Of a stretch of 64,000 nucleotides of DNA, positions 33,757 through 42,603 are shown one piece after another. Location: NCBI RefSeq assembly GCF_031457805.1, contig NZ_JAVDXI010000002.1:310001-374000 (forward strand). The letters are read 5' to 3'. Made by a program: the position numbers and the translations under genes. Source of the stretch: Caulobacter sp031457805 (GTDB lineage Bacteria > Pseudomonadota > Alphaproteobacteria > Caulobacterales > Caulobacteraceae). The notes under the pieces are model-generated. The model was given only the letters and a program-made list of their open reading frames with translations. It did not search any database and was not told the origin of the DNA. Every line of letters starts with the position of its first letter. Position 1 is the stretch's first letter.

Positions 33757-33824
33757 GCTCTATTTCAAACATTTAGAGCGTGATAGCCGCCGAAACCGCT
33801 CACACCTTCGGCTATCACGCTCTA
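33757..33824. repeat. Partial TAGAGC/GCTCTA element (linker and stem 1 only)
   Basis: CTCTATTTCAAACATTTAGAGCGTGATAGCC ... GGCTATCACGCTCTA. The second stem is missing. Unlike the others this copy does not overlap a stop codon. Confidence 0.8.
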
Positions 33825-33852
33825 ATCTCCCCCTCGACCTGAGGGGGAGATT
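33825..33852. repeat. Short hairpin after partial element
   Basis: ATCTCCCCCTC / GAGGGGGAGAT around GACCT, directly joined to the element before it and ending two bases before the MFS start. It resembles the outer arm of the 11213 repeat family. Confidence 0.6.
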
Positions 33853-33854
33853 TC

Positions 33855-35288
33855 ATGACGGCGACTGCCGAGGCCACGCGCCTTACGCCCATGGCCAGAG
33901 CCCGGGCGATCCTGGGCGGGTCGGCCGGGAACCTGGTCGAATGGTACGACTGGTTCGCCTACGCCGCCTTCACCCTCTATTTCGCGCCCGCCTTCTTCCC
34001 CAAGGGCGACCAGACCGTTCAGCTGCTGCAGGCGGCGGCGGTCTTCTTCCTCGGCTTTGTCGCGCGGCCGATCGGCGCGTGGCTGATGGGGCTTTACGCC
34101 GACCATGCCGGCCGTCGCGCGGCCCTGTCGGTCTCGGTGTCGCTGATGTGCGCCGGCGCCTTCATTATCGCCGTCACGCCCGACTTCAAGACCATTGGCC
34201 TGTGGGCCCCGGCGATCCTGCTGTTCGCCCGCGTGCTGCAAGGCCTGTCGGTCGGCGGCGAGTACGGGGCCAGCGCCACCTACATGAGCGAAATGGCGGG
34301 CAAGGCGCGGCGCGGGTTCTGGTCGAGCTTCCACTATGTGACCCTGATCGCCGGGCAGCTGCTGGCGCTGGGCGTGCTGATCGTCCTGCAGCGCACGCTG
34401 GGCGAAGAGGCGCTCAAGGCCTGGGCGTGGCGCGTGCCGTTCTTGATCGGCGCCCTACTGGCGGTCGTGGTGTTCTGGATCCGCCGCGGCCTGGAAGAGA
34501 GCGTCTCGTTCAAGCGGCCCGCCCAGAGCGAAACGCTCTCGCGCGGCCAGGTCGCCAGCGCGGGCGTCTTCCTGTCCCTGACCATCGCCTGCGGCGTCGT
34601 CGGCCTGATGGGCGGCCCGCTGGCCAAGACCGGCCAGTATGCGGGGGCGGCGTTCCTGGTGCTGTTCTTCGTGTCGCTGATCGTGCCGCTGATCCGACGG
34701 CATCCGCGCGAGAGCCTGTTGATCATGGGCCTGACCGCAGGCGGCTCGCTGACCTTCTATGTCTACACCACCTACATGCAGAAGTTCCTGGTCAACACGG
34801 CGGGCTTCAGCAAGGCCCAGGCCTCGGAGATCAGCGCGCTCAGCTTGATCGCCTTCATGCTGATGCAGCCGCTGGCAGGATGGCTGTCGGACCGGTTTGG
34901 TCGCAAGCCGATGCTGATCATCGCCTTCGGCGGCGGCGCCCTGACCGTCTGGCCGATCATGAGCGCCATCAGCCAGACGAACTCCGTCGGCGTGGCCCTG
35001 GCCCTGATCCTGGCCGGCGTCGCCTTCCAGTCCTGCTACACCTCGATCAGCGCCGTGGTGAAGGCCGAGATGTTCCCGGCCGAGATCCGCGCCCTGGGTG
35101 TGGCCCTGCCCTATGCTCTGGCCAATGTCCTGTTCGGCGGGACGGCCGAGATGGTCGCGCTGGCGTTCAAGCACGAGAACCTGGAGAGCACCTTCTATGT
35201 CTATGTCGCGGCGGTGATGACCATCGGGCTGATCTGCTCGATCATCCTGAAAGACACCAGCCGGCACAGTCTCATCCACGAAGACTAG
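33855..35288 (+). CDS. MFS transporter, metabolite:H+ symporter type (KgtP-like)
   Basis: 477 residues, twelve hydrophobic segments. The opening AILGGSAGNLVEWYDWFAYA with a NLVEWYDWF motif is typical of the metabolite:H+ symporters (alpha-ketoglutarate permease, proline/betaine transporter group). The loop after helix 2 has GLYADHAGRRAAL, and the helix 4 region RVLQGLSVGGEYGASATYMSE matches the same group. Likely proton-coupled import of an organic acid or osmolyte. It is flanked by repeats on both sides, and its TAG stop forms the first TAG of the element at 35285. It may be transcribed alone. Confidence 0.88.
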   Translation: MTATAEATRLTPMARARAILGGSAGNLVEWYDWFAYAAFTLYFAPAFFPKGDQTVQLLQAAAVFFLGFVARPIGAWLMGLYADHAGRRAALSVSVSLMCAGAFIIAVTPDFKTIGLWAPAILLFARVLQGLSVGGEYGASATYMSEMAGKARRGFWSSFHYVTLIAGQLLALGVLIVLQRTLGEEALKAWAWRVPFLIGALLAVVVFWIRRGLEESVSFKRPAQSETLSRGQVASAGVFLSLTIACGVVGLMGGPLAKTGQYAGAAFLVLFFVSLIVPLIRRHPRESLLIMGLTAGGSLTFYVYTTYMQKFLVNTAGFSKAQASEISALSLIAFMLMQPLAGWLSDRFGRKPMLIIAFGGGALTVWPIMSAISQTNSVGVALALILAGVAFQSCYTSISAVVKAEMFPAEIRALGVALPYALANVLFGGTAEMVALAFKHENLESTFYVYVAAVMTIGLICSIILKDTSRHSLIHED

Positions 35289-35400
35289 GGCGTGACGCCG
35301 AGAGTGAGAACCGGTTTCGGCGCAAGTCACGCTCTAAGTATTTGATTTAGAGCCTCGTTATCGCGTCAAAGCGACTCCGTTTCGACGCGCGAGGCTCTAA
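35285..35400. repeat. TAGAGC/GCTCTA bipartite element; start is the MFS stop codon
   Basis: CTAGGGCGTGACGCCGAGAGTG ... TCACGCTCTA, AAGTATTTGATTTA linker, GAGCCTCGTTATCGCG ... GCGAGGCTCTAA. The initial TAG at 35286-35288 is the MFS stop. Same orientation as 32051-32166. Confidence 0.88.
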
Positions 35401-35440
35401 GCCGGTTTTCCGACTCTCCGCCCGGGTCTAGACTTTCGCC

Positions 35441-36190
35441 ATGCCGTTGCTCGACATCCTCGTCCTGACCGTCTTCGCCTGCTGCTGGCTGCTGTATGAG
35501 CCGATGCTCAAGCGCCTGGGAGAAGCGGGCGGCGTGCTCAACACGGACATGACGGTGATCCGCCGACGGTGGATGCAGGAAATGGCCGTCCGCGAGGTCG
35601 CGCTGCTGGACGGGCAGCTGCTGGGCCACGCGATCAACTCGGCGAGCTTTTTCGCGTCCTCGAACCTGATCCTGATCGCGGCGGCGGCCGGCGTTCTGTT
35701 CGGCGGCGACAACGCCTTGAAGAGCGTCGAGGGGCTGGCGGTCTTGGCCAAGACCACGCCGCTGATGTTCCAGATCAAGCTGGGCCTTGTGCTGATCGCG
35801 CTGGCCCGGGGACTTCTGGACTTCATCTGGTCGATCCGCCAGATGAACTACTGTCTGGCCGCCATCGGCGCCACGCCGATGTGGGCGCCCCACGCCGTCC
35901 TGGCGGAATACGCCGAGGCCGCCGGGGGGATCTTGAACCCGGCGCTCTCGGCCTTCAACGCAGGCGTCCGCGCCTACTATTTCGCCCTCGCCGCGGCGGT
36001 CTGGCTGCTGGGCCCCCTGCCCTTCCTAATCGCCACGCTCGGCGCGATGCTGCTGCTGCTGTGGCGACAACGCCGCAGCCGCGCTTCGACGGCGGTGCGC
36101 AAGGTCCGGCAGATCCTGGAGCGGCAACCCGTCGTGCATGGGCCTCATCTCAGCCGCAGCGCCTCGACCCCGCCCGAAGACCGCATCTGA
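35441..36190 (+). CDS. DUF599 membrane protein
   Basis: 249 residues, with four hydrophobic segments (ILVLTVFACCWLLYEPML, SNLILIAAAAGVLFG, IKLGLVLIALARGLLDFIW, AYYFALAAAVWLLGPLPFLIATLGAMLLLLW). RRRWMQEMAVREVALLDGQLLGHAINSASFFASS is the typical core of DUF599. The C-terminus is a basic, cytoplasmic tail. Function unknown. It follows a repeat element and is followed by a long intergenic region. Confidence 0.82.
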   Translation: MPLLDILVLTVFACCWLLYEPMLKRLGEAGGVLNTDMTVIRRRWMQEMAVREVALLDGQLLGHAINSASFFASSNLILIAAAAGVLFGGDNALKSVEGLAVLAKTTPLMFQIKLGLVLIALARGLLDFIWSIRQMNYCLAAIGATPMWAPHAVLAEYAEAAGGILNPALSAFNAGVRAYYFALAAAVWLLGPLPFLIATLGAMLLLLWRQRRSRASTAVRKVRQILERQPVVHGPHLSRSASTPPEDRI

Positions 36191-36759
36191 CGTCAGGTTT
36201 TAAGCTGGACCACAGGAACAGCGGTCGATCGCTCGCGTTGTCATCATCGCGAGCCGACGCTCCCCAGATACAATAAGCCCCGCCGGTGACGCGGTCTCCG
36301 GCGGGGCTAATGGGAAGTCTTGTGGGTAGACCCTCTCTACATATCTTAACCGGCGCCGGTTCGCAACCTTTCTGCGGCGAGAATCCGACACTTAGCTGTG
36401 AATTCGGAGCACAACTTCCGCTATTGCGCAGCCGCCTCCAGATTCCTGACGCTGTGGTCAAAATATCAGCGATGAGGGAGCGCCATCCAAACAAAAAGAA
36501 GCGTACTCATCAATTTGTGGAGTTCTCGAACCCGGGCTTAGGGTCGAAAAATAACATCCCTCCACACGTTCTAAACATTACAGGCCCGCATTAACGCCTG
36601 GCGTCCAGAAAAATACGCTTCCGTAAATCCAGACTACGTGAAACTTCGCCTGACGTTCGAAGCATCACTCTCCGAAAAAGCGAACTGAGCCCACGCGTCG
36701 CCGGAGCGACGGTCGTCACCCGGCGCTCAGCTATCGCTAAGCGCGCGGGCCACGCCCTC
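36191..36759. other. Long intergenic region, with a candidate small RNA and an AT-rich part
   Basis: Between the DUF599 gene (plus strand) and the methyltransferase gene (minus strand), both ending here. 36265-36366 holds a hairpin and a possible minus-strand promoter, treated separately. From about 36470 to 36690 the sequence is clearly richer in A and T than the rest of the window, with no supportable gene. A 102-codon plus-strand frame at 36286-36594 runs through the hairpin and has no homology that I recognise. Confidence 0.6.
36265..36331 (-). ncRNA. Candidate small RNA ending in a terminator hairpin
   Basis: Minus-strand reading gives a short unstructured stretch (CTACCCACAAGACTTCCC), then the stem AGCCCCGCC/GGCGGGGCT (36276-36308) and a T-containing tail. 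About 5 bases further upstream is a possible promoter: TTGCGA at 36361-36366 and TATGTA at 36338-36343 with 17 bases between. The layout, a C-rich single-stranded part before a strong terminator, is that of alphaproteobacterial sRNAs. No family is confirmed. It could instead be a terminator for nothing. Confidence 0.4.
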
Positions 36760-38295
36760 CTAGATCCCCAGCGCGGTCCAGACGGGCAGAATCTTTTTCG
36801 CCCATTCCTCGGCCTGGACCTTCAGCTCGGTTAGATTGTCCTCGCCCTGCAGGGTCGCGCCATCCTTGATGATGGCCTGCCCTTGGCCCTGAAGAACCTG
36901 GTAGGCGAAGGTCGCCCAGTCCTCCGAGGTCTGGCCGCCATTCTGGCGCGCTAACCAGAACAGCTGGTTGAAGCGACCGGCCGTGACGCCGCCGCCCGTC
37001 ACAGGCGAGGCGAAGTAGGCGACATCGCCTACGGACAGCGAGCGCCGGGCGATCGCCTTGTTGAGCGCCAGAGTCCGCCCCTCGGCCTTGCTAACGTCCT
37101 GAGCCGCAGCCGCGGGCGTGATGACGCCCAGCCCCATCAGGATCGACATGGCCGACGTCAGTTGGGCGAAGTTCACGTTCTTGGCGGCGACGTGGGTTTC
37201 CAGCTCCAGGACGGAGTGGGGCTTGTTGTCGAGCAGCAGCTCGAAGATCGGCTGGTAGATCGCATCCAGCAGGTTGGCCTCGCCCAGGACACCGCGCACC
37301 GTCTTGGGCAGGTCGGCCTCGGTGACTGTCAGGACGATACGCTCTTCCCGCATCGCCGCGACCTGTTCGTGTCCGACTAGCGCCCGGACGCCGCGCACCC
37401 AGTAGTCACGCCGGAATTGCTGGTTCATGCAGAAGTCGCGGATCGTTTCGCGAAGAGAGACGTCGGGCACCGCACGCATGAACTCCGACTGCTGCGGGGT
37501 CATGTTCAGCTCATACAGATTGTCGAGCACAAAGGCCGAGCTGGCGAACCCGACCTTGGCGTCGCCAAGCCATCGCTCGAGGTCCGCGAAGTACATGGGG
37601 TGCCAGTCGCGGTTCATGTACTCGTGCGCGAGATACTTCCGGTCCTGACCCTTCACCTGCTTCAGCCGCTCGACGGCGCCCGGATTGGCCTTGGCGTACA
37701 GGGGCTCCAAGGCGAGGAATTGATCGATGAAGCCCAAGGCCGCATCGGTCTGGCCAATGATGCCCTGCCCAGGCGCGCCCATGACGTCGGCGTGCCGCTT
37801 CATAAGGTGACGGATCGGCGCCGACGCCGACCAGCCCGGCAAGGTGTTGTAGGAGATGTAGAGCACGCCGCCCGGACGTAGCTTGCGGCGGATGAAATCC
37901 ACCAGCACGTGGCGGTTCTCATCGGAGATCCACGTCCAGATGCCGTGCAGCCCTATGAAGTCGAAGTCTGGCAGATCCTTTCGGTTGCAGAACTCGGCGA
38001 ACGCCTCGTCGTAAAGCTTGGCGTCCGCGCCTGACAGCCGCACCATCTCGGCGGCGAAGGCCGCCTGCGACGGGTTGAAGTCGGTGCCATACCAGTTGAT
38101 TCCGGGCTGGGCGGCGGCGTGGATCGAGACGGAAAGGCCTTGGCCAAATCCAAGTTCGCAGGCGTTCTCGATCTTCGGCGCGTGACGCCCGACCATGAGA
38201 AGCGGAAGACGGCAGCGGAGCGGGTTCAGCTCGTTGTAATAGCCAAACGTATAGTTGACGTCCGTGACATAGCCGGCGCTCCACTCAGTCGACAC
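36760..38295 (-). CDS. SAM-dependent methyltransferase with methyltransferase regulatory domain
   Basis: 511 residues from a GTG. An N-terminal class I methyltransferase domain (about 40-200): motif I ENACELGFGQGLSVSIHAAAQ, motif IV FDFIGLHGIWTW, KLRPGGVLYISYNTLPGW. Then a central region (about 215-315, KYLAHEYMNRDWHPMYFADLERWL) and a C-terminal winged-helix-like part, the layout of the family annotated as methyltransferase regulatory domain proteins, which includes protein lysine methyltransferases. Next to S-layer and glycan genes, the target could be a surface protein or glycan; this is inference. Divergent from the GT gene at 38449. Confidence 0.8.
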   Translation of the reverse strand: MSTEWSAGYVTDVNYTFGYYNELNPLRCRLPLLMVGRHAPKIENACELGFGQGLSVSIHAAAQPGINWYGTDFNPSQAAFAAEMVRLSGADAKLYDEAFAEFCNRKDLPDFDFIGLHGIWTWISDENRHVLVDFIRRKLRPGGVLYISYNTLPGWSASAPIRHLMKRHADVMGAPGQGIIGQTDAALGFIDQFLALEPLYAKANPGAVERLKQVKGQDRKYLAHEYMNRDWHPMYFADLERWLGDAKVGFASSAFVLDNLYELNMTPQQSEFMRAVPDVSLRETIRDFCMNQQFRRDYWVRGVRALVGHEQVAAMREERIVLTVTEADLPKTVRGVLGEANLLDAIYQPIFELLLDNKPHSVLELETHVAAKNVNFAQLTSAMSILMGLGVITPAAAAQDVSKAEGRTLALNKAIARRSLSVGDVAYFASPVTGGGVTAGRFNQLFWLARQNGGQTSEDWATFAYQVLQGQGQAIIKDGATLQGEDNLTELKVQAEEWAKKILPVWTALGI

Positions 38296-38448
38296 TTAGG
38301 CTTCCCCCAACTCCAATGACGCGCCATTGCTGCATGCAACCTGTCTCATGACAAGAGCGGCGAATATCGTCCAGAGCAGCTTTACTGGCGCGGCCAGCGA
38401 TTGTGCCGCTATACGATCGCGCATGCGTTTCGCCCTACGGCCACTCAC

Positions 38449-39738
38449 GTGAAATCTCGCCTGCTGCAGATATGGCGGCGCCTGCCGACGCCGATGCGCC
38501 GTTGGGCCCACGTCACCATCGGCCTGCCCCGCGCAGGCCTCGACCGGCTAGGCGAGGCCGTTGCCGAACACCAGCGCCGCGAGGCCGCCAACGCCGCGCT
38601 CCGTCGCGCCCTGAGAAACGCACGGCCAAAAGGGCGGCTTCCCACCGCCCCGGTGACGATCATCGGCTTTCATGGCGCGGTCCACGGCCTGGGCGAAGGC
38701 GCTCGAATGCTGGCGCGGGGTTTTGCGGATGCCGGCGTGCCCGTTCGCGCCCTGGATCTCTCGGCGTCCGTAGGCTTCGCTGCCGAGATCGCGCCCGCCT
38801 TCCCCCCGCCGGAGGCCCACGAACGGGGCGTCGTGATCTCTCACATCAACCCGCCTGAACTCTTGCGGTGGGCCAGCGCCACCGAAGGCCGCCTCCTGCA
38901 GGGGCGCCGGCACATCGGCTACTGGGCCTGGGAGCTGCAGGAGACACCTTCGGACTGGCGCCCCGCTTTCGATTTCGTCGACGAGGTCTGGACGCCTTCC
39001 GCTTTCGCCGCCGATGCGATCCGCCGTGTGGCGCCGAAGCGCGTGAAAGTCACACCCGTCCCCTACCCGCTTTACCTGAACCCGCGGCCAGCCCCGGATC
39101 GGAAGCGCTTCGGGCTTCCCGACGATCGGGTCGTGGTGCTTGTGGCCTTCGATCTACGCTCGACAGCTGAGCGGAAGAACCCGCGCGCCGCGCTGCGCGC
39201 CTTTCAGGAAGCCGCCTCGCGCGCATCCCGTCCCGCGACGCTGGTCTGCAAGATCGTCGGCGCGGATCTCTACCCCGAGATCCTTGACGCCTTGGCGTCA
39301 GAGGTGGCGCACGATCCGTCCATCCGGCTGCTGACCGATAATCTGTCGGCGCACGACATGGCCGTCCTGACCGCGAGCAGCGACATCGTCCTGTCGCTCC
39401 ACAGATCCGAAGGCTATGGCCTGCTGCTGGCCGAAGCGATCTGGCTCGGCAAGCCCACCGTCGCGACAGGCTGGTCGTCCAATGTCGAGTTCACCGACCC
39501 CGCGTCCGGCGTGCTGGTCGACTACCGGCTCATTCCAGTGGAAGGCGACGGCGTGATCTATCGCTCCGGAGAGTGGGCCGACGCGAACGTCGACGACGCC
39601 GCCGAAAAGCTTGCGCGGCTGATTTCCGACGACGCCTGGCGTCGGAGCCTCGCGGACGCGACCGAACGGAACGATCACGTCTCGTTCAATCGCGACGCCT
39701 GGACGACAATGATCCGGACCTTGGCGCCGCTGAACTAG
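38449..39738 (+). CDS. Glycosyltransferase family 4 (GT-B)
   Basis: About 429 residues from the GTG at 38449. The N-terminal half has VTIIGFHGAVHGLGEGARMLARGFADAGV, the usual glycine-rich acceptor-side opening; the C-terminal half has the donor-side block HRSEGYGLLLAEAIWLGKPTVATGWSSN with both glutamates of the E-x7-E motif. It probably adds a sugar to the S-layer-anchoring polysaccharide or another surface glycan. The frame is open upstream to a TTG at 38401, so the true start is uncertain. It is the only plus-strand gene in this part of the locus. Confidence 0.8.
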   Translation: MKSRLLQIWRRLPTPMRRWAHVTIGLPRAGLDRLGEAVAEHQRREAANAALRRALRNARPKGRLPTAPVTIIGFHGAVHGLGEGARMLARGFADAGVPVRALDLSASVGFAAEIAPAFPPPEAHERGVVISHINPPELLRWASATEGRLLQGRRHIGYWAWELQETPSDWRPAFDFVDEVWTPSAFAADAIRRVAPKRVKVTPVPYPLYLNPRPAPDRKRFGLPDDRVVVLVAFDLRSTAERKNPRAALRAFQEAASRASRPATLVCKIVGADLYPEILDALASEVAHDPSIRLLTDNLSAHDMAVLTASSDIVLSLHRSEGYGLLLAEAIWLGKPTVATGWSSNVEFTDPASGVLVDYRLIPVEGDGVIYRSGEWADANVDDAAEKLARLISDDAWRRSLADATERNDHVSFNRDAWTTMIRTLAPLN

Positions 39739-39810
39739 ATAAACGCGCGCTCAGCGAACGACGGTCGCCGCCCCGGGAAAAGCTGGAGCCCCAATCAAAT
39801 TGGCAAGCGC

Positions 39811-39919
39811 TCTAGAGCATTTTTCGAGCGTAGTGGTTCCGGTTCGCGTGAAGAAAAATGCGCCAAAACAAAAGATTAGAGCTCACGGCCTGACGCAGTC
39901 AGGTCGTGAAATGCTCTAG
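39811..39919. repeat. TAGAGC/GCTCTA bipartite element; end is the rsaF stop codon
   Basis: TCTAGAGCATTTTTCGAGCG ... GAAAAATGCG, linker CAAAACAAAAGATTAGAGC, ...GTCGTGAAATGCTCTAG. Near-exact inverse of 28191-28298. The terminal CTAG contains the TAG stop of rsaF on the minus strand (39916-39918). Confidence 0.88.
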
Positions 39920-41499
39920 TTCTTCGGCGCGGTCCGCAGTGGCGCGTCATCGCTCAGGGCCGGGAGGTCGTTGATCGAGGCGGGCGGCGTGACCTTGTCG
40001 GCGGAAACCGGCTTCGCCGGCAGGTCGCTCGACACCGGCCGCACGGGTGAGGTGTCGCCCGCCGTCGGCTTCTTGGGCTCCAGCGGCAGAGCGATCCGGT
40101 CGAACACGCCGATGATCAGCTCGGTGGGCAACGCGCCCTTGTAGCGAACCTTCTTGAAGTGACGCTCGGGGTCGTAAGGCTGAACGCCCGGAGCCAGGTT
40201 GCCGACTTCAAGCGTGCCGACCTGCGCGAGCAGCTGCAGCCGACCAACATACTCATTCGCGCGACCCCGAACGAAGTTGATCTGGGCGTTCTGCAATTCG
40301 GCCTGGGCGTTCAGCACTTCGATCGTGCTGCGGAGCGCGAAACGCTCCTCCTCGCGCACGCCATAGAAGGCGATCGTATCGGCCTTCATTTCCTCTTCCA
40401 GGCTCACCAGCGACTTGCGCGCAGCGACGAGGCTGTCCCAGTACTGCGAGACGCCCAGCACGACGCTACGCCGCGCATCCTCGATCAGCAGCTTGTCGCG
40501 GTTGTTTTCCTCGATCGACTGCCGGACGGAAGAGTTCAGCTGACCGCTGGTGAAGAGCGGTTGCGTCAGCGTCACAGAGGCGTTGACGGTGTCTTCGCGA
40601 AGGCCGCCGCGCGCGTAGTAGGGCGTGCTTGAGCCATTGCGATAGTCGGCGCGCGCGCCCACCGTGAACAGGCGTTGCGCGCGGGCCTCCATGACGCCGG
40701 CGCGGGAGGCTTTCTCGGTGTAGCCCGCCGCCAACAAGGTCGGATTGGCCTGCTCCGCCTGATTGAAAGCTTCATCCAGGTTGGCGGGCAGGTCGTCGAT
40801 GTCCGGTTCCGGCTCAAGCGTCTCCGGCTGGTGGCCCACCAGGGAGGCGTAGAACGCGACGCTGACATTGAGCTGCGCTTGGGCGTTGGCGACCTGCGTC
40901 GTGGCCGAGGCCAGGCGCGCCTTGGCCTGTTGCACGTCGGTGAGGGTGACCTGGCGGACGCTGTACTTGTCTTCCGTATCCTTCAGCTGCTTCTGCAGCC
41001 AGGCTTCGCCGCCCTGGCTGATCCGAAGGATTTCCCGATCGCGACGAACCGAGATGTAGGCGTTGGTCACGCGGACCAGCAGGTCCATCTCGATCCGGCG
41101 CAGGTTCTCCCGCGCAGCCTTGATCTGCGCCTCGACGCCGGCCAGACGGGCCGAGAAACGACCGCTGGTGTAGAGGGTCTGACTAAGGGACAGCGTCGAC
41201 GTCTGGCTGGCGGCCTCGACGCCATTCTTGGCGTTCACGCCCTTCGACCAGCCGTAGACCTCGGCCACAGACGCGCTGGCCTGGAGGCCATAAGCCGAGC
41301 GCGCCTGGGTGTAGTTCTCGTCAAGCGCGCGCATGGCGGCGCGCTGGGCCTGAATGTTCGGATTGGTTTGATAGGCTGCGGTGATCGCGTCAGCCAGGGT
41401 CTCGGCTTGGGCGAGATCGGCGCGACCGACGACGGCCATGGCCACAACCAAGGCGATCACAGACGTTCGCACGGACAGAACTTTCGACAGCACTCGCAT
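39916..41499 (-). CDS. rsaF: TolC-family outer-membrane protein of S-layer type I secretion (RsaF)
   Basis: 527 residues. Signal sequence through VVGRADLAQA, then the TolC-like helical and barrel repeats: LADAITAAYQTNPNIQAQRAAMRALDE and, later, DEAFNQAEQANPTLLAAGYTEKAS, the two related halves of TolC. The position in the locus of rsaA, rsaD and rsaE, with the S-layer glycan genes between, identifies it as the outer-membrane channel for RsaA. RsaF spans the outer membrane and contacts RsaE in the periplasm. A second rsaF is known in Caulobacter elsewhere. Its last codon is in a repeat. The C-terminal 70 residues are Pro/Asp-rich. Confidence 0.9.
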   Translation of the reverse strand: MRVLSKVLSVRTSVIALVVAMAVVGRADLAQAETLADAITAAYQTNPNIQAQRAAMRALDENYTQARSAYGLQASASVAEVYGWSKGVNAKNGVEAASQTSTLSLSQTLYTSGRFSARLAGVEAQIKAARENLRRIEMDLLVRVTNAYISVRRDREILRISQGGEAWLQKQLKDTEDKYSVRQVTLTDVQQAKARLASATTQVANAQAQLNVSVAFYASLVGHQPETLEPEPDIDDLPANLDEAFNQAEQANPTLLAAGYTEKASRAGVMEARAQRLFTVGARADYRNGSSTPYYARGGLREDTVNASVTLTQPLFTSGQLNSSVRQSIEENNRDKLLIEDARRSVVLGVSQYWDSLVAARKSLVSLEEEMKADTIAFYGVREEERFALRSTIEVLNAQAELQNAQINFVRGRANEYVGRLQLLAQVGTLEVGNLAPGVQPYDPERHFKKVRYKGALPTELIIGVFDRIALPLEPKKPTAGDTSPVRPVSSDLPAKPVSADKVTPPASINDLPALSDDAPLRTAPKN

Positions 41500-41555
41500 T
41501 CCCTAGACTGTAGCGGACCCCGTCTTAACGTGGCCTTCAACCCAATATTTGTGGC

Positions 41556-42593
41556 TTAATCAAGAAGACGGCGGACCGTCTCTTCCCAAGTGACATTCTT
41601 GTCGCGCCATAGCCTGCGCGCCGCGTCGCCCAGCGATATGGCGCGCGCCCGGTCCGAGGTCAAACGGTCAAGCGCGTCCGCGAGAGCCTGCGGCGACGGC
41701 TCGGCGACGGCGCCAGTGTCTCCGCTGACGATCTCGAGCAAGCCGCCGGAGTCGGTGACGGTCAGAACCGCCTTGCCGGCCGCAAAGGCCTCCATCGTCA
41801 CATAGCCGACGCTGTCCTCGTCGAAGGGCAAATAGGCGCAGATCAGCGCGCCGTTGGCCCACCGGGCGATGTCCTCGCGCGGATGGAAGCCAAACCGCAG
41901 ATCGACCCGGTCCTTCAGCCCCAGGTCCTCGACCAGCTTGGTCAGGCGATCGGCATAGGCCTGGTTCTCCGGCGGACCGGCGATCACCAGGCGCAGGCTG
42001 CCCGGCAGCAGGGCGAGGGCCTCGATCAGCAGATGCTGGCGCTTGCCGGCCGCGACCCGGCCGCCCGCGAAGACGTAGTCGCCATGCTCGCCGCCCGTGA
42101 ACAGCTCGCCGTCGTTCAGCGGCGGATAGAGAACGTCGCTACTCACACCGTTGAACTTCATCAGACGGTTCTGGGTGACGGGCGAGTTGCAGTAGATCTT
42201 CTGACACTCGGCGAAACAGGCGTTGTCGGCGGCGTGAATCGCCGCCTTCACCGCCCGACCCGTGTCGTCGAAATCCAGATGGCTTTGGCCGGCTTCGGAC
42301 AGGTCGTAGGCCTGGCGGAACTGATGCAGCAGCCAGAGCACCTTCTGGTGATGCGGGATCAGATAGGCCGGGAACTTCAGGCCGATCACGCGATCGACAT
42401 TGTAGAGCCGCATGCCCTTGGAGATCAGCATCTCCTCGATCAGGCGCTCGGCGGGCTCCCAGGTGAAGGGCACGCGCACCAGTTCGGACTGGACGCCGGG
42501 CGTGGCGTTCAGGCGGCGCACCAGATGGTCGGCCAGCTCCTCGGCGCCGCCGCGCTGGAACGGCGCGGCGTTGTTGACGACCAGAACCTTCAT
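41556..42593 (-). CDS. Glycosyltransferase family 4, S-layer/LPS locus
   Basis: 345 residues. MKVLVVNNAAPFQRGGAEELADHLVRRL is the GT4 opening; FDEDSVGYVTMEAFAAGKAVLTVTDSGG is the donor-side E-x7-E block. Shares IGLKFPAYLIPHHQKVLWLLHQFRQAYDL with the next protein, a paralogue. In C. crescentus the corresponding genes of this cluster are needed for the lipopolysaccharide that anchors the S-layer. It likely transfers N-acetylperosamine. Only 10 bases separate it from the upstream paralogue, so they are in one operon. Confidence 0.88.
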   Translation of the reverse strand: MKVLVVNNAAPFQRGGAEELADHLVRRLNATPGVQSELVRVPFTWEPAERLIEEMLISKGMRLYNVDRVIGLKFPAYLIPHHQKVLWLLHQFRQAYDLSEAGQSHLDFDDTGRAVKAAIHAADNACFAECQKIYCNSPVTQNRLMKFNGVSSDVLYPPLNDGELFTGGEHGDYVFAGGRVAAGKRQHLLIEALALLPGSLRLVIAGPPENQAYADRLTKLVEDLGLKDRVDLRFGFHPREDIARWANGALICAYLPFDEDSVGYVTMEAFAAGKAVLTVTDSGGLLEIVSGDTGAVAEPSPQALADALDRLTSDRARAISLGDAARRLWRDKNVTWEETVRRLLD

Positions 42594-42603
42594 GCGAGCG
42601 TCC

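Noticed and set aside
36286..36594. 102-codon plus-strand frame
   Set aside because: Starts inside the candidate sRNA hairpin, no ribosome-binding site, composition differs from other genes and no family recognised.
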